Part shown: positions 44,065 to 53,499 of the stretch, in pieces
Numbering within the stretch: position 1 is the stretch's first letter
Layout of the letters: every line of letters begins with the position of its first letter
Assembly (NCBI GenBank): GCA_934718275.1
Contig: CAKUZD010000002.1
Span: 1 to 64,000 of the forward strand
Reading direction: 5' to 3'
DNA length: 64,000 nucleotides
Source: an uncultured Candidatus Melainabacteria bacterium
Lineage (GTDB): Bacteria > Cyanobacteriota > Vampirovibrionia > Gastranaerophilales > Gastranaerophilaceae
Notes under the pieces: generated by a model
Seen by the model: only the letters and a program-made list of their open reading frames with translations
What the model was told of the DNA's origin: nothing
Database searches by the model: none
Made by a program: the position numbers and the translations under genes

Positions 44065-44126
44065 TTTTTAATCAGCCTTTCTAGCCATTTTATTTGTTAT
44101 ACTACATTATTATTTTTTTTATAAGT

Positions 44127-44531
44127 TTAGAACGGGATTTCGTCTTCATTAATCAATTCATTAGACATATCATCTGATTCAAATTTAACAATTTCTTCCG
44201 TTCCGAATTTTTGTTGATTTACCGGTGCAGAAGAACCTTCGCCCATTTTTTCAATAGTATTAGCGTCAATTTCGTAAATTCTTCGTTCAGAACCGTCATC
44301 AGCTTTAACTATTGCAACTTGGAGTCTTCCTTCAACAAGAACTCTATCTCCCTTTACCAATGAGGAAACAAGTTCATCTTGTGCTTGTCGTCTTGAAAGA
44401 ATTCTAACAAGGGTTTCTTCTCTTTCGCCAATATTAAGAACAAATGCAGATACTGCTATATTGTTTTGAGTAAAACGTTTTTCCGGCGCTCTGTATAATG
44501 TTCCTGTTACAACTGCTTTTGAAAATGCCAT
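44127..44531 (-). CDS. ssb: single-stranded DNA-binding protein
   Basis: A 134-residue SSB with an OB fold (AVVTGTLYRAPEKRFTQNNI, VEGRLQVAIVKADDGSERRI), a short linker and an acidic C-terminal tip that ends DEIPF, the partner-binding motif. Shorter linker than most. Between rpsF and rpsR as in many bacteria. It may also have its own start point: TGG TAAAAT ends 5 bases before the ATG and no ribosome-binding site is visible. Confidence 0.93.
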   Translation of the reverse strand: MAFSKAVVTGTLYRAPEKRFTQNNIAVSAFVLNIGEREETLVRILSRRQAQDELVSSLVKGDRVLVEGRLQVAIVKADDGSERRIYEIDANTIEKMGEGSSAPVNQQKFGTEEIVKFESDDMSNELINEDEIPF

Positions 44532-44536
44532 TTTTC

Positions 44537-44545
44537 ATTTTACCA
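44537..44545 (-). promoter_or_regulatory. possible internal promoter, ssb
   Basis: Minus-strand TGG TAAAAT, five bases before ATG 44531. The position inside a conserved operon makes this tentative. Confidence 0.3.
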
Positions 44546-44629
44546 TAGCTTGCAACTGCTAAAAATATTTTACAGTCTAGCTATGCCTTTCTTTTAAATT
44601 TGTTGGGAGAAATTTCTCCCAACCTACAC

Positions 44630-44926
44630 TTATGCACTAACTTTTGATGATTCTAAGAACATAGTTCTTAAAATGTTGTCGTTCAATCTTAATTGACGTC
44701 TGAATTCTCCAACTTTTTCAGAAGGCAAACTTAATTCTGTAGTAACAAAAAAGCCATCTCTAAAGTTTTCAATTTCATAAGCTAATTTTTTTCTACCGGC
44801 TTTATCAGTTGATTCAACTTTTCCACCGAAATCAACAATAACTTTGTTCATGGTTTCTACAGCTTTTTCTACTTCTTCTGAATCCAAATTTGGTTTGAAT
44901 ATAGTTAATAATTCGTAAGTTTTCAT
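44630..44926 (-). CDS. rpsF: 30S ribosomal protein S6
   Basis: A 98-residue S6: MKTYELLTIFKPNLDSEEVE, KAGRKKLAYEIENFRDGFFV and LRLNDNILRTMFLES. AGGAGAAAAT precedes the ATG. First gene of rpsF-ssb-rpsR; ssb follows after about 100 bases. Confidence 0.95.
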   Translation of the reverse strand: MKTYELLTIFKPNLDSEEVEKAVETMNKVIVDFGGKVESTDKAGRKKLAYEIENFRDGFFVTTELSLPSEKVGEFRRQLRLNDNILRTMFLESSKVSA

Positions 44927-44983
44927 TTTTAATTTTCTCCTATTTTAATCTATGAGTTAATAATACCATGGAAATATGGGATT

Positions 44984-45832
44984 TTACAATATATAATCTG
45001 CAAAAAAGCTATAATTTGCAGAGCCTATTAAGAAAATATCTTTCTCTGTATCATCCGCAGAGCCTTGCCATTCAACAAATACAGGGCCACCAAGTAAGTT
45101 CACCTTAACTTTGTTTTCTGTTAAGTTATTTAAAACGCAAGCAACGACACTTGCACAAGCTCCTGTTCCGCATGCCAATGTAATTCCGCAACCACGTTCA
45201 AAAACACGCATGTCTATTTCCATACGAGATTTTACTTTTACAAATTCCGTATTTGTTTTTTCAGGAAAGTATTCGTGTTTTTCGATAATAGGGCCATATT
45301 TCTTTGCAAGTGTTAACGGTTCATCTTCTGTAATAATTACACAATGCGGATTTCCCATAGAAACAGGTGTTATTTCAAATTCCTTATCTAGGGCTTTTAA
45401 TTTCCTTTCTGCATTCTCACTCCAAAAAGGGATTTTTTCGTCTTCCAAAATCGGTTTACCCATATTAACTTTTATCAGACCGTTATCAAGAAGTTCCGGT
45501 TTGATAATTCCGGCAAGGGTTTCAACGCTGAATGCTTTTTTATCAACGAGTTTGTTATCAATTGCGTATTTTGTAAAACATCTCATTCCGTTGCCGCACA
45601 TTTGAGCGGTAGAACCGTCTGAATTGTAAAAATACCAAGCAATATCAGCATCCTTGTTTTCAGGATTAAGTTTTGGGATAATCATTCCGTCTGCGCCAAC
45701 TCCAAAATTTCTATCACAAACTTTTTTGGCAAGTTCATCCATTTTCAAGCCTGTTTTTTCATATTCGGGGTAATCTATTATTACAAAATCGTTTCCGCAA
45801 CCTTGCATTTTAGTAAGTTTTATCATTTTCAT
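44984..45832 (-). CDS. dapF: diaminopimelate epimerase
   Basis: Converts LL- to meso-diaminopimelate for lysine and peptidoglycan. The two catalytic cysteines are Cys79 (AQMCGNGMRCF) and Cys221 (TLACGTGACAS). N-terminus KMQGCGNDFVIID is typical. 282 residues, normal. AAAGGAT lies upstream of the ATG. It is separated from rpsF by 57 bases. Confidence 0.95.
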   Translation of the reverse strand: MKMIKLTKMQGCGNDFVIIDYPEYEKTGLKMDELAKKVCDRNFGVGADGMIIPKLNPENKDADIAWYFYNSDGSTAQMCGNGMRCFTKYAIDNKLVDKKAFSVETLAGIIKPELLDNGLIKVNMGKPILEDEKIPFWSENAERKLKALDKEFEITPVSMGNPHCVIITEDEPLTLAKKYGPIIEKHEYFPEKTNTEFVKVKSRMEIDMRVFERGCGITLACGTGACASVVACVLNNLTENKVKVNLLGGPVFVEWQGSADDTEKDIFLIGSANYSFFADYIL

Positions 45833-45928
45833 ATCTTCAAATCCTTTCAGAATAGTTTAATTATAGCATGAAATGCTAAACAATTGTGGGTTAGCCATAA
45901 AAGTAGAATAAATTAATTGTTTTAAAAA

Positions 45929-47098
45929 CTACAATGCTCGAATTATAGCTTTGATGTTGATATCAGTAACTTTTAGTAATGCTACCGTTCTTGCGGTTTC
46001 ATCAAAGTTGCCTAGAGCTTTTAAAACTTCTGCGGTTTTTAAAATAAGAGTTTGGTTATTGGACTTTAAAAGTTCTCGAATGGCAATTGTATCGCTTGCG
46101 AAATCAAGCGCAGTATACACAAAAGGACTATCTTCCCTTAATTCTTTATTAATATATTTTTCTAAATCTTTTTTTCTTGCACTATTTAATAATTTTTTAA
46201 TATCAAAAATTTCATTTTTTGTATTTTTATCTTCATCAAAAAGATACTCATCGTTTTCTGTTAATGTGTCAAATTTTTCTTTAGCATTTAACAAGACAAT
46301 TGCTGATTTGCTATCATCATGATTATTTATAATTTGTTCGAAAACTTCAAATAATTCAAAATCAAAAATAGTAGTTAGCGGTAATATTTCGCCAAGAGCA
46401 TTGATTATATAATTTATTGTTAGCAGTGCGTCATCATACCTATCTCTTAATAAGTCAAAAAGATTTTCCAAATATGGAATTTCACCGGCAATATTTTCTG
46501 CCATTGTTGAATTTTTCATTGAGTTTATAATTTGAGGAACTGCTTTTATGTTGCCATAAGCTACCAAAAATTTTACAGCAGCCAATTTTTCGAAATCGTC
46601 ATCACTTACAAGTTTTTCTATTGCAGAATTATAGCTATTTTCATCATGCCATTCACCAAGAGCAGCGGCACAATTTTGAGCTAAAAAATCATAATCGGAA
46701 TAACTGTTAAGTTTCAAAAAATCATAAGCCAATGGGTCTTGAATTTTTGCGAAATATTTTGCTGCATAAGTCTTTTCGGCATCTGTGCCATGTTCAAACT
46801 TGTCCAACATTATATCTGTTAAATCTTCATCTGCATATTCTACTAATGCAGAAATAATAACATTTTCATAAGATTGTGAATAATATTTTAAAAATTCTAA
46901 TAAATTTCTATAATTATTTTTATTAATTGCGTTCGAAATTCTTTGTGCAACATTGTTTTTTACAAAATCAAATAAAAAATCATCATTTTCAACAAGTTCT
47001 TTAAACAGTTCTGTATCACAGTCATCAACAAGGTGTTTGGCAACTGTTTCGTAATCTTTTTTATTTTTTCCGGTTAGTTTTTTTAGCTCGTTACTCAT
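45929..47098 (-). CDS. HEAT-repeat-like protein
   Basis: A 389-residue all-helical protein of HEAT-like pairs, such as AEKTYAAKYFAKIQDPLAYD, CAAALGEWHDENSYNSAIEK and DDFEKLAAVKFLVAYGNIKA. No Cys motif or membrane segment. HEAT proteins in cyanobacteria often serve as phycobilin lyase relatives or general scaffolds; the former is not implied here. It lacks a ribosome-binding site and TGT TATAAT lies about 20 bases upstream. Function unknown. Confidence 0.65.
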   Translation of the reverse strand: MSNELKKLTGKNKKDYETVAKHLVDDCDTELFKELVENDDFLFDFVKNNVAQRISNAINKNNYRNLLEFLKYYSQSYENVIISALVEYADEDLTDIMLDKFEHGTDAEKTYAAKYFAKIQDPLAYDFLKLNSYSDYDFLAQNCAAALGEWHDENSYNSAIEKLVSDDDFEKLAAVKFLVAYGNIKAVPQIINSMKNSTMAENIAGEIPYLENLFDLLRDRYDDALLTINYIINALGEILPLTTIFDFELFEVFEQIINNHDDSKSAIVLLNAKEKFDTLTENDEYLFDEDKNTKNEIFDIKKLLNSARKKDLEKYINKELREDSPFVYTALDFASDTIAIRELLKSNNQTLILKTAEVLKALGNFDETARTVALLKVTDINIKAIIRAL

Positions 47099-47171
47099 TT
47101 TTTATATGCAAAACCAAAAGAACATTATAACAATGGTCTTTTTGCTTTTTACATTTTACCTTTCATTTTTA

Positions 47172-47774
47172 TTAGTCTAAATAGAACACGGTAATAACTT
47201 TATGACCTTCTTCCGCATATTGAACGGCATTGTGCAAAGTTTTACTGGTGTGTGATAAGAAACAGATTAATTGATTGCATTCGTCAATAATTTCTCTGTT
47301 ACAAACTCGTGAAGCATCAGCCAAAGTCATCATTGCTCTGTCAGGATGTTCAATAATATTTGGGACACCGATAAGTTGGTTCTGAACGTCTGACGGTTGT
47401 TGTCCAATAGTTTGCGGTAAAATAACTCTTAATTTATCAGGGTTGGCTTTCATAGCTCCACGAATAGCGGCAGCGTTAGTTCCTGAAGAACCTCCTGACG
47501 TAATAATTGTATTTCCTTGCATAATAAGTGCTGTTGTTAATGTTTCAATCATTTGTTGATGAGTAATAGGAAGGTTACGACTTCCGATAATAGCAATTCG
47601 TTTTGCTGACTGTTGAATAGTTGCTAATTCCATAGCAAGTTCATCAACTGTATCGGGTGAACCTGATGAAACTGTATCCATATCTTCATCAATCGGAACT
47701 ACGATTGAACTTTGTTTTTCTTTGTTTTCGTCTTCTGCACCCATAAATACTTTTGTCATGTCAGTTTCTACCAT
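47172..47774 (-). CDS. SLOG-domain (DprA/LOG-like) protein
   Basis: A 200-residue protein. After an acidic N-terminus (1-50), residues about 60-200 form a Rossmann-like SLOG domain: IAIIGSRNLPITHQQMIETL, NTIITSGGSSGTNAAAIRGA and a closing KVITVF strand. DprA, the DNA-processing protein for natural transformation, has this fold, but the C-terminal winged helix is missing. It could bind a nucleotide-like ligand. AGTAGGA precedes the ATG. Divergent from pcrA. Confidence 0.7.
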   Translation of the reverse strand: MVETDMTKVFMGAEDENKEKQSSIVVPIDEDMDTVSSGSPDTVDELAMELATIQQSAKRIAIIGSRNLPITHQQMIETLTTALIMQGNTIITSGGSSGTNAAAIRGAMKANPDKLRVILPQTIGQQPSDVQNQLIGVPNIIEHPDRAMMTLADASRVCNREIIDECNQLICFLSHTSKTLHNAVQYAEEGHKVITVFYLD

Positions 47775-47856
47775 TTTTCCTACTTTCTCGTTGCAATCTA
47801 TACATTTTTAGTTTATGCTGATTATATCACAAAAATTTGATTTTGGGAATAGGGAT

Positions 47857-50391
47857 ATGGAAAATATACTAGATAATCTTAACAAAGAACAAAGAGAAGC
47901 TGTCGAAACAATTAAAGGTCCTTTATTGGTTTTAGCCGGTGCAGGCAGCGGAAAAACCAAGTTACTTACATCAAGGATTGCGTATCTTATACAAAATGGA
48001 GTAAGACCTCGCAATATTCTTGCTGTTACATTTACCAATAAAGCTGCAAAAGAAATGAAAGAACGTTTAGGCAATATTTTGGGTGAAAATGTTGTTAAAT
48101 ATATGTGGGTTGGTACATTTCATGGTATTTGCGGAAGGATTTTAAGAGAAAATATTGAAAATTACAGTTTTCAATCGGGTAAAAGACTTGATAAAAATTT
48201 CTCTATATATGATGAAACGGACTCTAATGCAGTAATTAAACAAGCTATAAAAAAGTTGAATCTTGATGATAAAGTGTATGCACCAAAACTTGTAAAAACA
48301 GTTATTTCAAACGCAAAAAACAAAATGCAGGATGCTTATACATTTGCAACTTTTGCAAGAGATTTTAAATCACAAAAAATTGCACAAATTTATGAAGAAT
48401 ATGAAAATTCTTTAAACAATAACAACGCAATTGATTTTGATGATATGTTAATGTTGACAGTAAAACTTCTTGAACAATGTAAAGAGGTTCGTCAACAATA
48501 TTATGACAGATTTCAACATATTTTGGTCGATGAGTTCCAAGATACAAATATGGCTCAATACAAGCTTATTAATATGCTTTATACAAACCTTGAGCCGGAT
48601 ATTCCTGATGAACGTTCACTTTGTGTTGTGGGTGATGTTGACCAATCAATATACAGTTGGCGTGGTGCTGATTATACAATTATTTTGAATTTTCAAAAAG
48701 ATTTCAAAAAAACTAAATTAATTAAACTTGAACAAAATTATCGTTCTACTGCCAATATTCTTAATGTTGCAAACGCGATTATTGAAAATAATACGGAGCG
48801 TGTAGACAAGGTCTTGTATTCACAAAAAGGCGATGGAGAATTAATTGATTATTTTGAGGCACAAGACGAAGCAGATGAGGCAAACTTTATTGCGAGCAGA
48901 ATTAAGCAAGATTCAGGTGGTGATTACAACCGTTTTGCAATTCTTTATCGTACAAATTCTCAATCACGTGCTTTAGAAGAAGCTTGTATGGCTGCAGGTT
49001 TGCCATATAAAATTTATGGTGGTTTGAAATTCTATGACCGTAAAGAAGTAAAAGATATTATTGCATATTTAAAATTAATTTATAATACTGATGACTCGCA
49101 AAGTTTCAGAAGAATTGTAAACGTTCCGAAACGTGCAATTGGTGATACTACGGTAAAAAATCTTGCAGATTTTGCTGACAAAGAAGATATCAGTCTTTTT
49201 GCGGCTTGTCAGAGAATTGAAGATACAGACGAAATTCCTCCAAGAACAAAGTCTAAATTGAAAGATTTTTCAGAATTAATTTTGAAATTTGTAAATGCAA
49301 AGAATTCTTATTCTTTACAAGACTTTGTAACTTTGGTTATAGAGAAAACAGGTTATTTAGCAGAATTGCAATCGCAAAATACTCCAGAAAGTGAAGCGGA
49401 TATTGAAAACTTGCAAGAATTGGTTAATGTTGCAGGTGAATTTGTTCCGGAAGAAGCTGACAATGCATTGGGAGAATTTTTGCAACAAGTTGCACTTGTT
49501 TCTGATTTAGATGGAATGGAAGATATTTCAAACAATGTAACTTTAATGACCTTGCACTCTGCAAAAGGTTTGGAATTCCCGATAGTGTTTCTTGCAGGTT
49601 GTGATGAAGGTGTTTTCCCTCACCAAAGAACATTCAATATTCCGTCTGAAATGGAAGAAGAACGGCGTTTGATGTATGTGGGTGTTACTCGTGCAGAAGA
49701 AAAACTATATCTGACATCTGCAAAACGCCGTCAAATGTGGGGAGAATACAAATATTACAATCCATCACGATTTATTGATGAAATCCCTCCTCAATTGCTA
49801 AATAAAATCGGTTTTGAAGGTTCTACAAGCGGAACTTCGACATTCCAAAATGCTGTTTCAAAAGCAAGAACCGGAAAATCAAGCTATTCTTATTCTTCAG
49901 CACAGTCTGACAGTTATGGCTATATCAAACCGTCATCCGGTTTTGGAAAAGGTTTTGTTGCTCCAACAAGAGGGCTTGCGACAGGAAAATCTCAAAATGA
50001 CAGACAAAGACAGAATTCTTCATATTCGCAGCAACCGCATAGAACTCCATCACGGACAATTTTAGTAAAATCGCAGGCAAATAAGCAACGTGATGATGAA
50101 AGAGTTAAGGAATTTTTTAAAGACAACGCAATTAAGAGAATGCTTGAAGAAAAAAAACAAAAAGAACGTATGCAACAAGCAGAAGATGCTGAACGACAAC
50201 GCAGAATGGAGGCTACAACTCCGATAGAGTACGTGTTTAATGTTGGAGAAAGAGTTTTCCATGACAAACTTGGTATTGGACATATTCAAGAAGTAACTCA
50301 AATCGGAGATAGTATGATGTATACTATTGATTTTGGAAAACAAGGTATAAAAGCTATGGATGCTGCTTATGCAAAATTAAAGAAATTCTAA
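47857..50391 (+). CDS. pcrA: UvrD/PcrA-type DNA helicase
   Basis: An 844-residue SF1A 3'-5' helicase. Walker A GAGSGKT is at 28-34, with further motifs VDEFQDTN, VVGDVDQSIYSWRGAD, LEQNYRST, TLHSAKGLEFP and VGVTRAEEKLYLT. After a Ser/Gln-rich linker, a C-terminal Tudor-like segment (FNVGERVFHDKLGIGHIQEV) matches the PcrA RNA-polymerase-binding module. The start is at 47857 (MENILDNLNKEQREAV) after AATAGGGAT; the upstream ATG has no support. Functions in nucleotide-excision repair and removal of RecA or stalled RNA polymerase. Confidence 0.94.
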   Translation: MENILDNLNKEQREAVETIKGPLLVLAGAGSGKTKLLTSRIAYLIQNGVRPRNILAVTFTNKAAKEMKERLGNILGENVVKYMWVGTFHGICGRILRENIENYSFQSGKRLDKNFSIYDETDSNAVIKQAIKKLNLDDKVYAPKLVKTVISNAKNKMQDAYTFATFARDFKSQKIAQIYEEYENSLNNNNAIDFDDMLMLTVKLLEQCKEVRQQYYDRFQHILVDEFQDTNMAQYKLINMLYTNLEPDIPDERSLCVVGDVDQSIYSWRGADYTIILNFQKDFKKTKLIKLEQNYRSTANILNVANAIIENNTERVDKVLYSQKGDGELIDYFEAQDEADEANFIASRIKQDSGGDYNRFAILYRTNSQSRALEEACMAAGLPYKIYGGLKFYDRKEVKDIIAYLKLIYNTDDSQSFRRIVNVPKRAIGDTTVKNLADFADKEDISLFAACQRIEDTDEIPPRTKSKLKDFSELILKFVNAKNSYSLQDFVTLVIEKTGYLAELQSQNTPESEADIENLQELVNVAGEFVPEEADNALGEFLQQVALVSDLDGMEDISNNVTLMTLHSAKGLEFPIVFLAGCDEGVFPHQRTFNIPSEMEEERRLMYVGVTRAEEKLYLTSAKRRQMWGEYKYYNPSRFIDEIPPQLLNKIGFEGSTSGTSTFQNAVSKARTGKSSYSYSSAQSDSYGYIKPSSGFGKGFVAPTRGLATGKSQNDRQRQNSSYSQQPHRTPSRTILVKSQANKQRDDERVKEFFKDNAIKRMLEEKKQKERMQQAEDAERQRRMEATTPIEYVFNVGERVFHDKLGIGHIQEVTQIGDSMMYTIDFGKQGIKAMDAAYAKLKKF

Positions 50392-50414
50392 TAGAAATTT
50401 AGATATTCAAAGTA

Positions 50415-50447
50415 TAAAAAAGACCGATTGTTTTCGGTCTTTTTTTT
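50415..50447. terminator. bidirectional terminator pcrA / rpoD
   Basis: AAAAAGACCGA pairs with TCGGTCTTTTT around TTGTT, A- and T-runs on either side. Confidence 0.9.
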
Positions 50448-50456
50448 AATATTAAA

Positions 50457-51548
50457 TTATGCTTCTACGTATTCTCTTAAACGTTTACTTCTGTTTGGAT
50501 GGCGTAGTTTTCTTAAAGCTTTTGCTTCAATTTGTCTGATACGTTCTCTAGTTACGCCGAACAATTGTCCAACTTCTTCCAAAGTTCTTTGGCGACCATC
50601 ATCCATACCAAAACGTAATCTCAATACGTCACGTTCTCTTGGTGACAATGTACATAAAACTTCTGCCAAATCTTCTCTTAAAAGTTCAGACGCAACTGTT
50701 TTAATTGGAGCATCTGCTTCTTTATCTTCAATAAAGTCGCCCAATCTTGAATCTTCTTCTTTACCGATTGGTGTTTCAAGTGATAAAGGTTCTTGAGCAA
50801 TTTTAATAATTTCGCGAAGTTTTGGAATAGAAACGTTCATTTCAATCGCCAATTCGTCTTCGGTTGGTTTTCTTGAAAGTTCTTGAGCTAAACGTCTTGT
50901 AACTTTTTTCAATTTGTTAATAGTTTCAACCATGTGAACAGGAATACGAATTGTTCTTGCTTGGTCGGCAATAGCTCTTGTAATAGCTTGTCTAATCCAC
51001 CATGTTGCATAAGTTGAGAATTTAAATCCTCTTTCATGGTCAAATTTTTCTGCTGCACGAATTAAGCCCAAATTACCTTCTTGAATAAGGTCTAAGAACA
51101 ACATTCCACGTCCAACATATTTTTTCGCAATAGATACAACCAAACGTAAGTTTGCTTGAACAAGTTTTCTTTTAGCAATAGCTCCAGGTGTACCGCCTTC
51201 AAGAATTTTTCTTGCAAGTTCAATTTCTTCATTTGCTGATAATAATTTAATTCTTCCGATTTCTCTCAAATAAAGTCTTACAGGGTCGTCAACAGCAACA
51301 CCTTTAGGAGCTTCAATATCCTGCGATTCTTCATGACTATGCATCATGTAAATATCTTCAAGACCAGCTTTATTTTCCATTTTTTCAGTAACAATATCTT
51401 CAATATTATCTGTACTGATATCTACGTTCATATAATTAACACCGTCATGTTCGGCAGATAGGGCATTTTCATCATCAATTTCATGCAAATCCATGTTATC
51501 TTCGTCTATTATACTAACGATAGAGGAGCTTTGTCTTTTTTTACTCAT
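50457..51548 (-). CDS. rpoD: principal sigma factor RpoD (SigA)
   Basis: A 363-residue sigma-70 group 1 factor. Acidic N-terminus (1-80), region 1.2 DDPVRLYLREIGRIKLLSAN, region 2 NLGLIRAAEKFDHERGFKFS plus TYATWWIRQAI, region 3, and region 4 with LEEVGQLFGVTRERIRQIEA. Region 2.4/3.0 appears standard, consistent with the TATAAT and TGN elements seen here. The start overlaps the end of dnaG by 8 bases (ATGAGTAA), so translation is coupled. Confidence 0.96.
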   Translation of the reverse strand: MSKKRQSSSIVSIIDEDNMDLHEIDDENALSAEHDGVNYMNVDISTDNIEDIVTEKMENKAGLEDIYMMHSHEESQDIEAPKGVAVDDPVRLYLREIGRIKLLSANEEIELARKILEGGTPGAIAKRKLVQANLRLVVSIAKKYVGRGMLFLDLIQEGNLGLIRAAEKFDHERGFKFSTYATWWIRQAITRAIADQARTIRIPVHMVETINKLKKVTRRLAQELSRKPTEDELAIEMNVSIPKLREIIKIAQEPLSLETPIGKEEDSRLGDFIEDKEADAPIKTVASELLREDLAEVLCTLSPRERDVLRLRFGMDDGRQRTLEEVGQLFGVTRERIRQIEAKALRKLRHPNRSKRLREYVEA

Positions 51549-53424
51549 TCATTTTCTCCAATTTTAATCTATTATTTATCTTATCTCTAAGCTGCATTTG
51601 AATTTTTAGGGCTTCTGTTTCGTTATCATTTGCGCTTTTATATAAATTTCTGATTTTTTCTTTTTCTTTTTCATTTTGGCATTCATTGATTTTGTTTATA
51701 TTTTCTCTGATTGCCGTCAAGAAATCCGTTTCATCGAGATTTTGAAATGCTTCTGAAATACTTATCAGGTCTGTTATAAGCTTTTGAACTTCCGGTTCAT
51801 TGACGTAAGTTGTGTATAGCTTATCTATCAATTCTTTCACATTATTTACGGTACATGTTAATTTGTCAATTGTAGATTTTACATTTATTAACGTTTCATC
51901 CGTAAATGGGGTATCGCCTATTATTCGATTTATTTCATCCAATGTGAACTTATTGTCGGTTACAAGAAAAACACTCAATAAATTTTTTTGCGCTTTTTGC
52001 GAAATTGGTATATTTTTCTTAACAATTCTCTCAACGTCAGTATTTTTAACTATTTCTGACTTTGCAGCTACCTTTAATTCACTCAACAAAGCTTTTTCAT
52101 CCACCTGAATAGCGTCAGATACCATTTTTACGTACTCTGCTTGGATAATTTTATTTTGAATTTCCATCAAAAGCGGAATAATTTCTTTTACAACTTTTGT
52201 TTTTTCAATTGGAGTTTTCGGTTTTTCCTTAATAATATTATTCAATTGAAAATCTATCAAAAGCGGTGCATGCTGCATATATTCTCTATAACTTTCTGCT
52301 CCGACAGAACGAATAAATTCATCAGGGTCTTTTCCTTCAGGAGGTGCAATAACTCTGATTTCACAAGAATATTTGTCATTGGATGTTGAAATATAACTTT
52401 CATCAAATTGTTTAATATTACCCAATCCCTTGAAAGCTTCTTTAATCAATTCTGCATTTCTATTTGTTGCTTTTTGACCTGCAGAATCAGTATCAAAAGA
52501 AAGATATATTTTTCTTGAAGGAGTATAACGTGATAATAATTTGATATGTTCCGGAGTTAAAGCTGTTCCGCAAGATGCAACGGCATTTCTAATTCCATGT
52601 GCTTGAGCAGAGATTACATCAAAATAACCCTCCATCAAAATTACGCTATCATCCTCTTTTATTGCATCTTTTGCAGTATACAAGCCATAAAGCAATTTAC
52701 TTTTGTTATAAATTAAAGAATCAGACGAATTCAAATATTTTGGCATTTGCCCTTCTTCTACAGCACGAGCACCAAATGCTACAAAGTCTCCAAATTCATT
52801 TTGTATAGGAATAATTGCACGGTTTCTAAATCTGTCAATATATTCTCCTTCACGAGTTTTGATAATCAAACCTGCTTTTTCCATAACTTCTTCGGAAAAA
52901 TCATGCCTGAATTTTTTGTAAAACATCGCATAAGCTTTCGGAGCAATTCCCAAATTATATTTTTCAATAATTTCTTTGGTAATTCCACGATTTTTCAAAT
53001 AATCCAAAACCTGCAAAGTTTCAGGTTCTTTATCCATCAACAAACGTAAATTATAAAACTCAGCAGCTTTTGCACAAGCTCTAATCATTTCATCCTTAAT
53101 CTCTTTTGATTCAGAATTGTGATGAAAACTTTTTGGCATATCCAAACCGAATTTTTCGGCATATTCTTTAACGACATCCATAAACTCTTTATTTTGAGTT
53201 TTCATAATGAATGACAAAGCATCTCCACCAGCTCCGCAACCAAAACACTTGTAAATACCTAAATCAGGATTAACTGAAAATGAAGGAGTTTTTTCTTTAT
53301 GAAACGGGCATAATCCCCAGTAACGACCTCCATTTTTTTTTAAAATAACTTGTTGGGATACTACATCTACAATATCAAGGCGATCTTTTATCTGTGTAAC
53401 TAATTCTTCAATCGTGTTTGCCAT
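51541..53424 (-). CDS. dnaG: DNA primase
   Basis: A 627-residue replicative primase. CHC2 zinc ligands are Cys39, His42, Cys60, Cys63 (CPFHKEKTPSF, YKCFGCGAGGDAL). The RNA-polymerase core and TOPRIM domain follow (LMEGYFDVISAQAHG, KIYLSFDTDSAGQKA). The C-terminal helicase-binding region is low-complexity and helical. No ribosome-binding site: a TTGATA-16-TGC TAAAAT promoter ends 6 bases before the ATG, so the dnaG-rpoD mRNA appears leaderless. Confidence 0.95.
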   Translation of the reverse strand: MANTIEELVTQIKDRLDIVDVVSQQVILKKNGGRYWGLCPFHKEKTPSFSVNPDLGIYKCFGCGAGGDALSFIMKTQNKEFMDVVKEYAEKFGLDMPKSFHHNSESKEIKDEMIRACAKAAEFYNLRLLMDKEPETLQVLDYLKNRGITKEIIEKYNLGIAPKAYAMFYKKFRHDFSEEVMEKAGLIIKTREGEYIDRFRNRAIIPIQNEFGDFVAFGARAVEEGQMPKYLNSSDSLIYNKSKLLYGLYTAKDAIKEDDSVILMEGYFDVISAQAHGIRNAVASCGTALTPEHIKLLSRYTPSRKIYLSFDTDSAGQKATNRNAELIKEAFKGLGNIKQFDESYISTSNDKYSCEIRVIAPPEGKDPDEFIRSVGAESYREYMQHAPLLIDFQLNNIIKEKPKTPIEKTKVVKEIIPLLMEIQNKIIQAEYVKMVSDAIQVDEKALLSELKVAAKSEIVKNTDVERIVKKNIPISQKAQKNLLSVFLVTDNKFTLDEINRIIGDTPFTDETLINVKSTIDKLTCTVNNVKELIDKLYTTYVNEPEVQKLITDLISISEAFQNLDETDFLTAIRENINKINECQNEKEKEKIRNLYKSANDNETEALKIQMQLRDKINNRLKLEKMNE

Positions 53425-53430
53425 AACAAT

Positions 53431-53458
53431 ATTTTAGCATTAATAAAATTTTTATCAA
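53431..53458 (-). promoter_or_regulatory. dnaG-rpoD promoter, leaderless
   Basis: Minus-strand TTGATA (53458-53453), 16-base spacer that ends in TGC, TAAAAT (53436-53431), six bases, ATG 53424. Confidence 0.65.
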
Positions 53459-53483
53459 TTAAAGTAAACATTATTTTCTATCA

Positions 53484-53492
53484 TGCTATAAT
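53484..53492 (+). promoter_or_regulatory. extended -10, leaderless metallophosphoesterase
   Basis: TGC TATAAT, seven bases, ATG 53500. Divergent from the dnaG promoter in a 75-base gap. Confidence 0.6.
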
Positions 53493-53499
53493 TCTTGTT

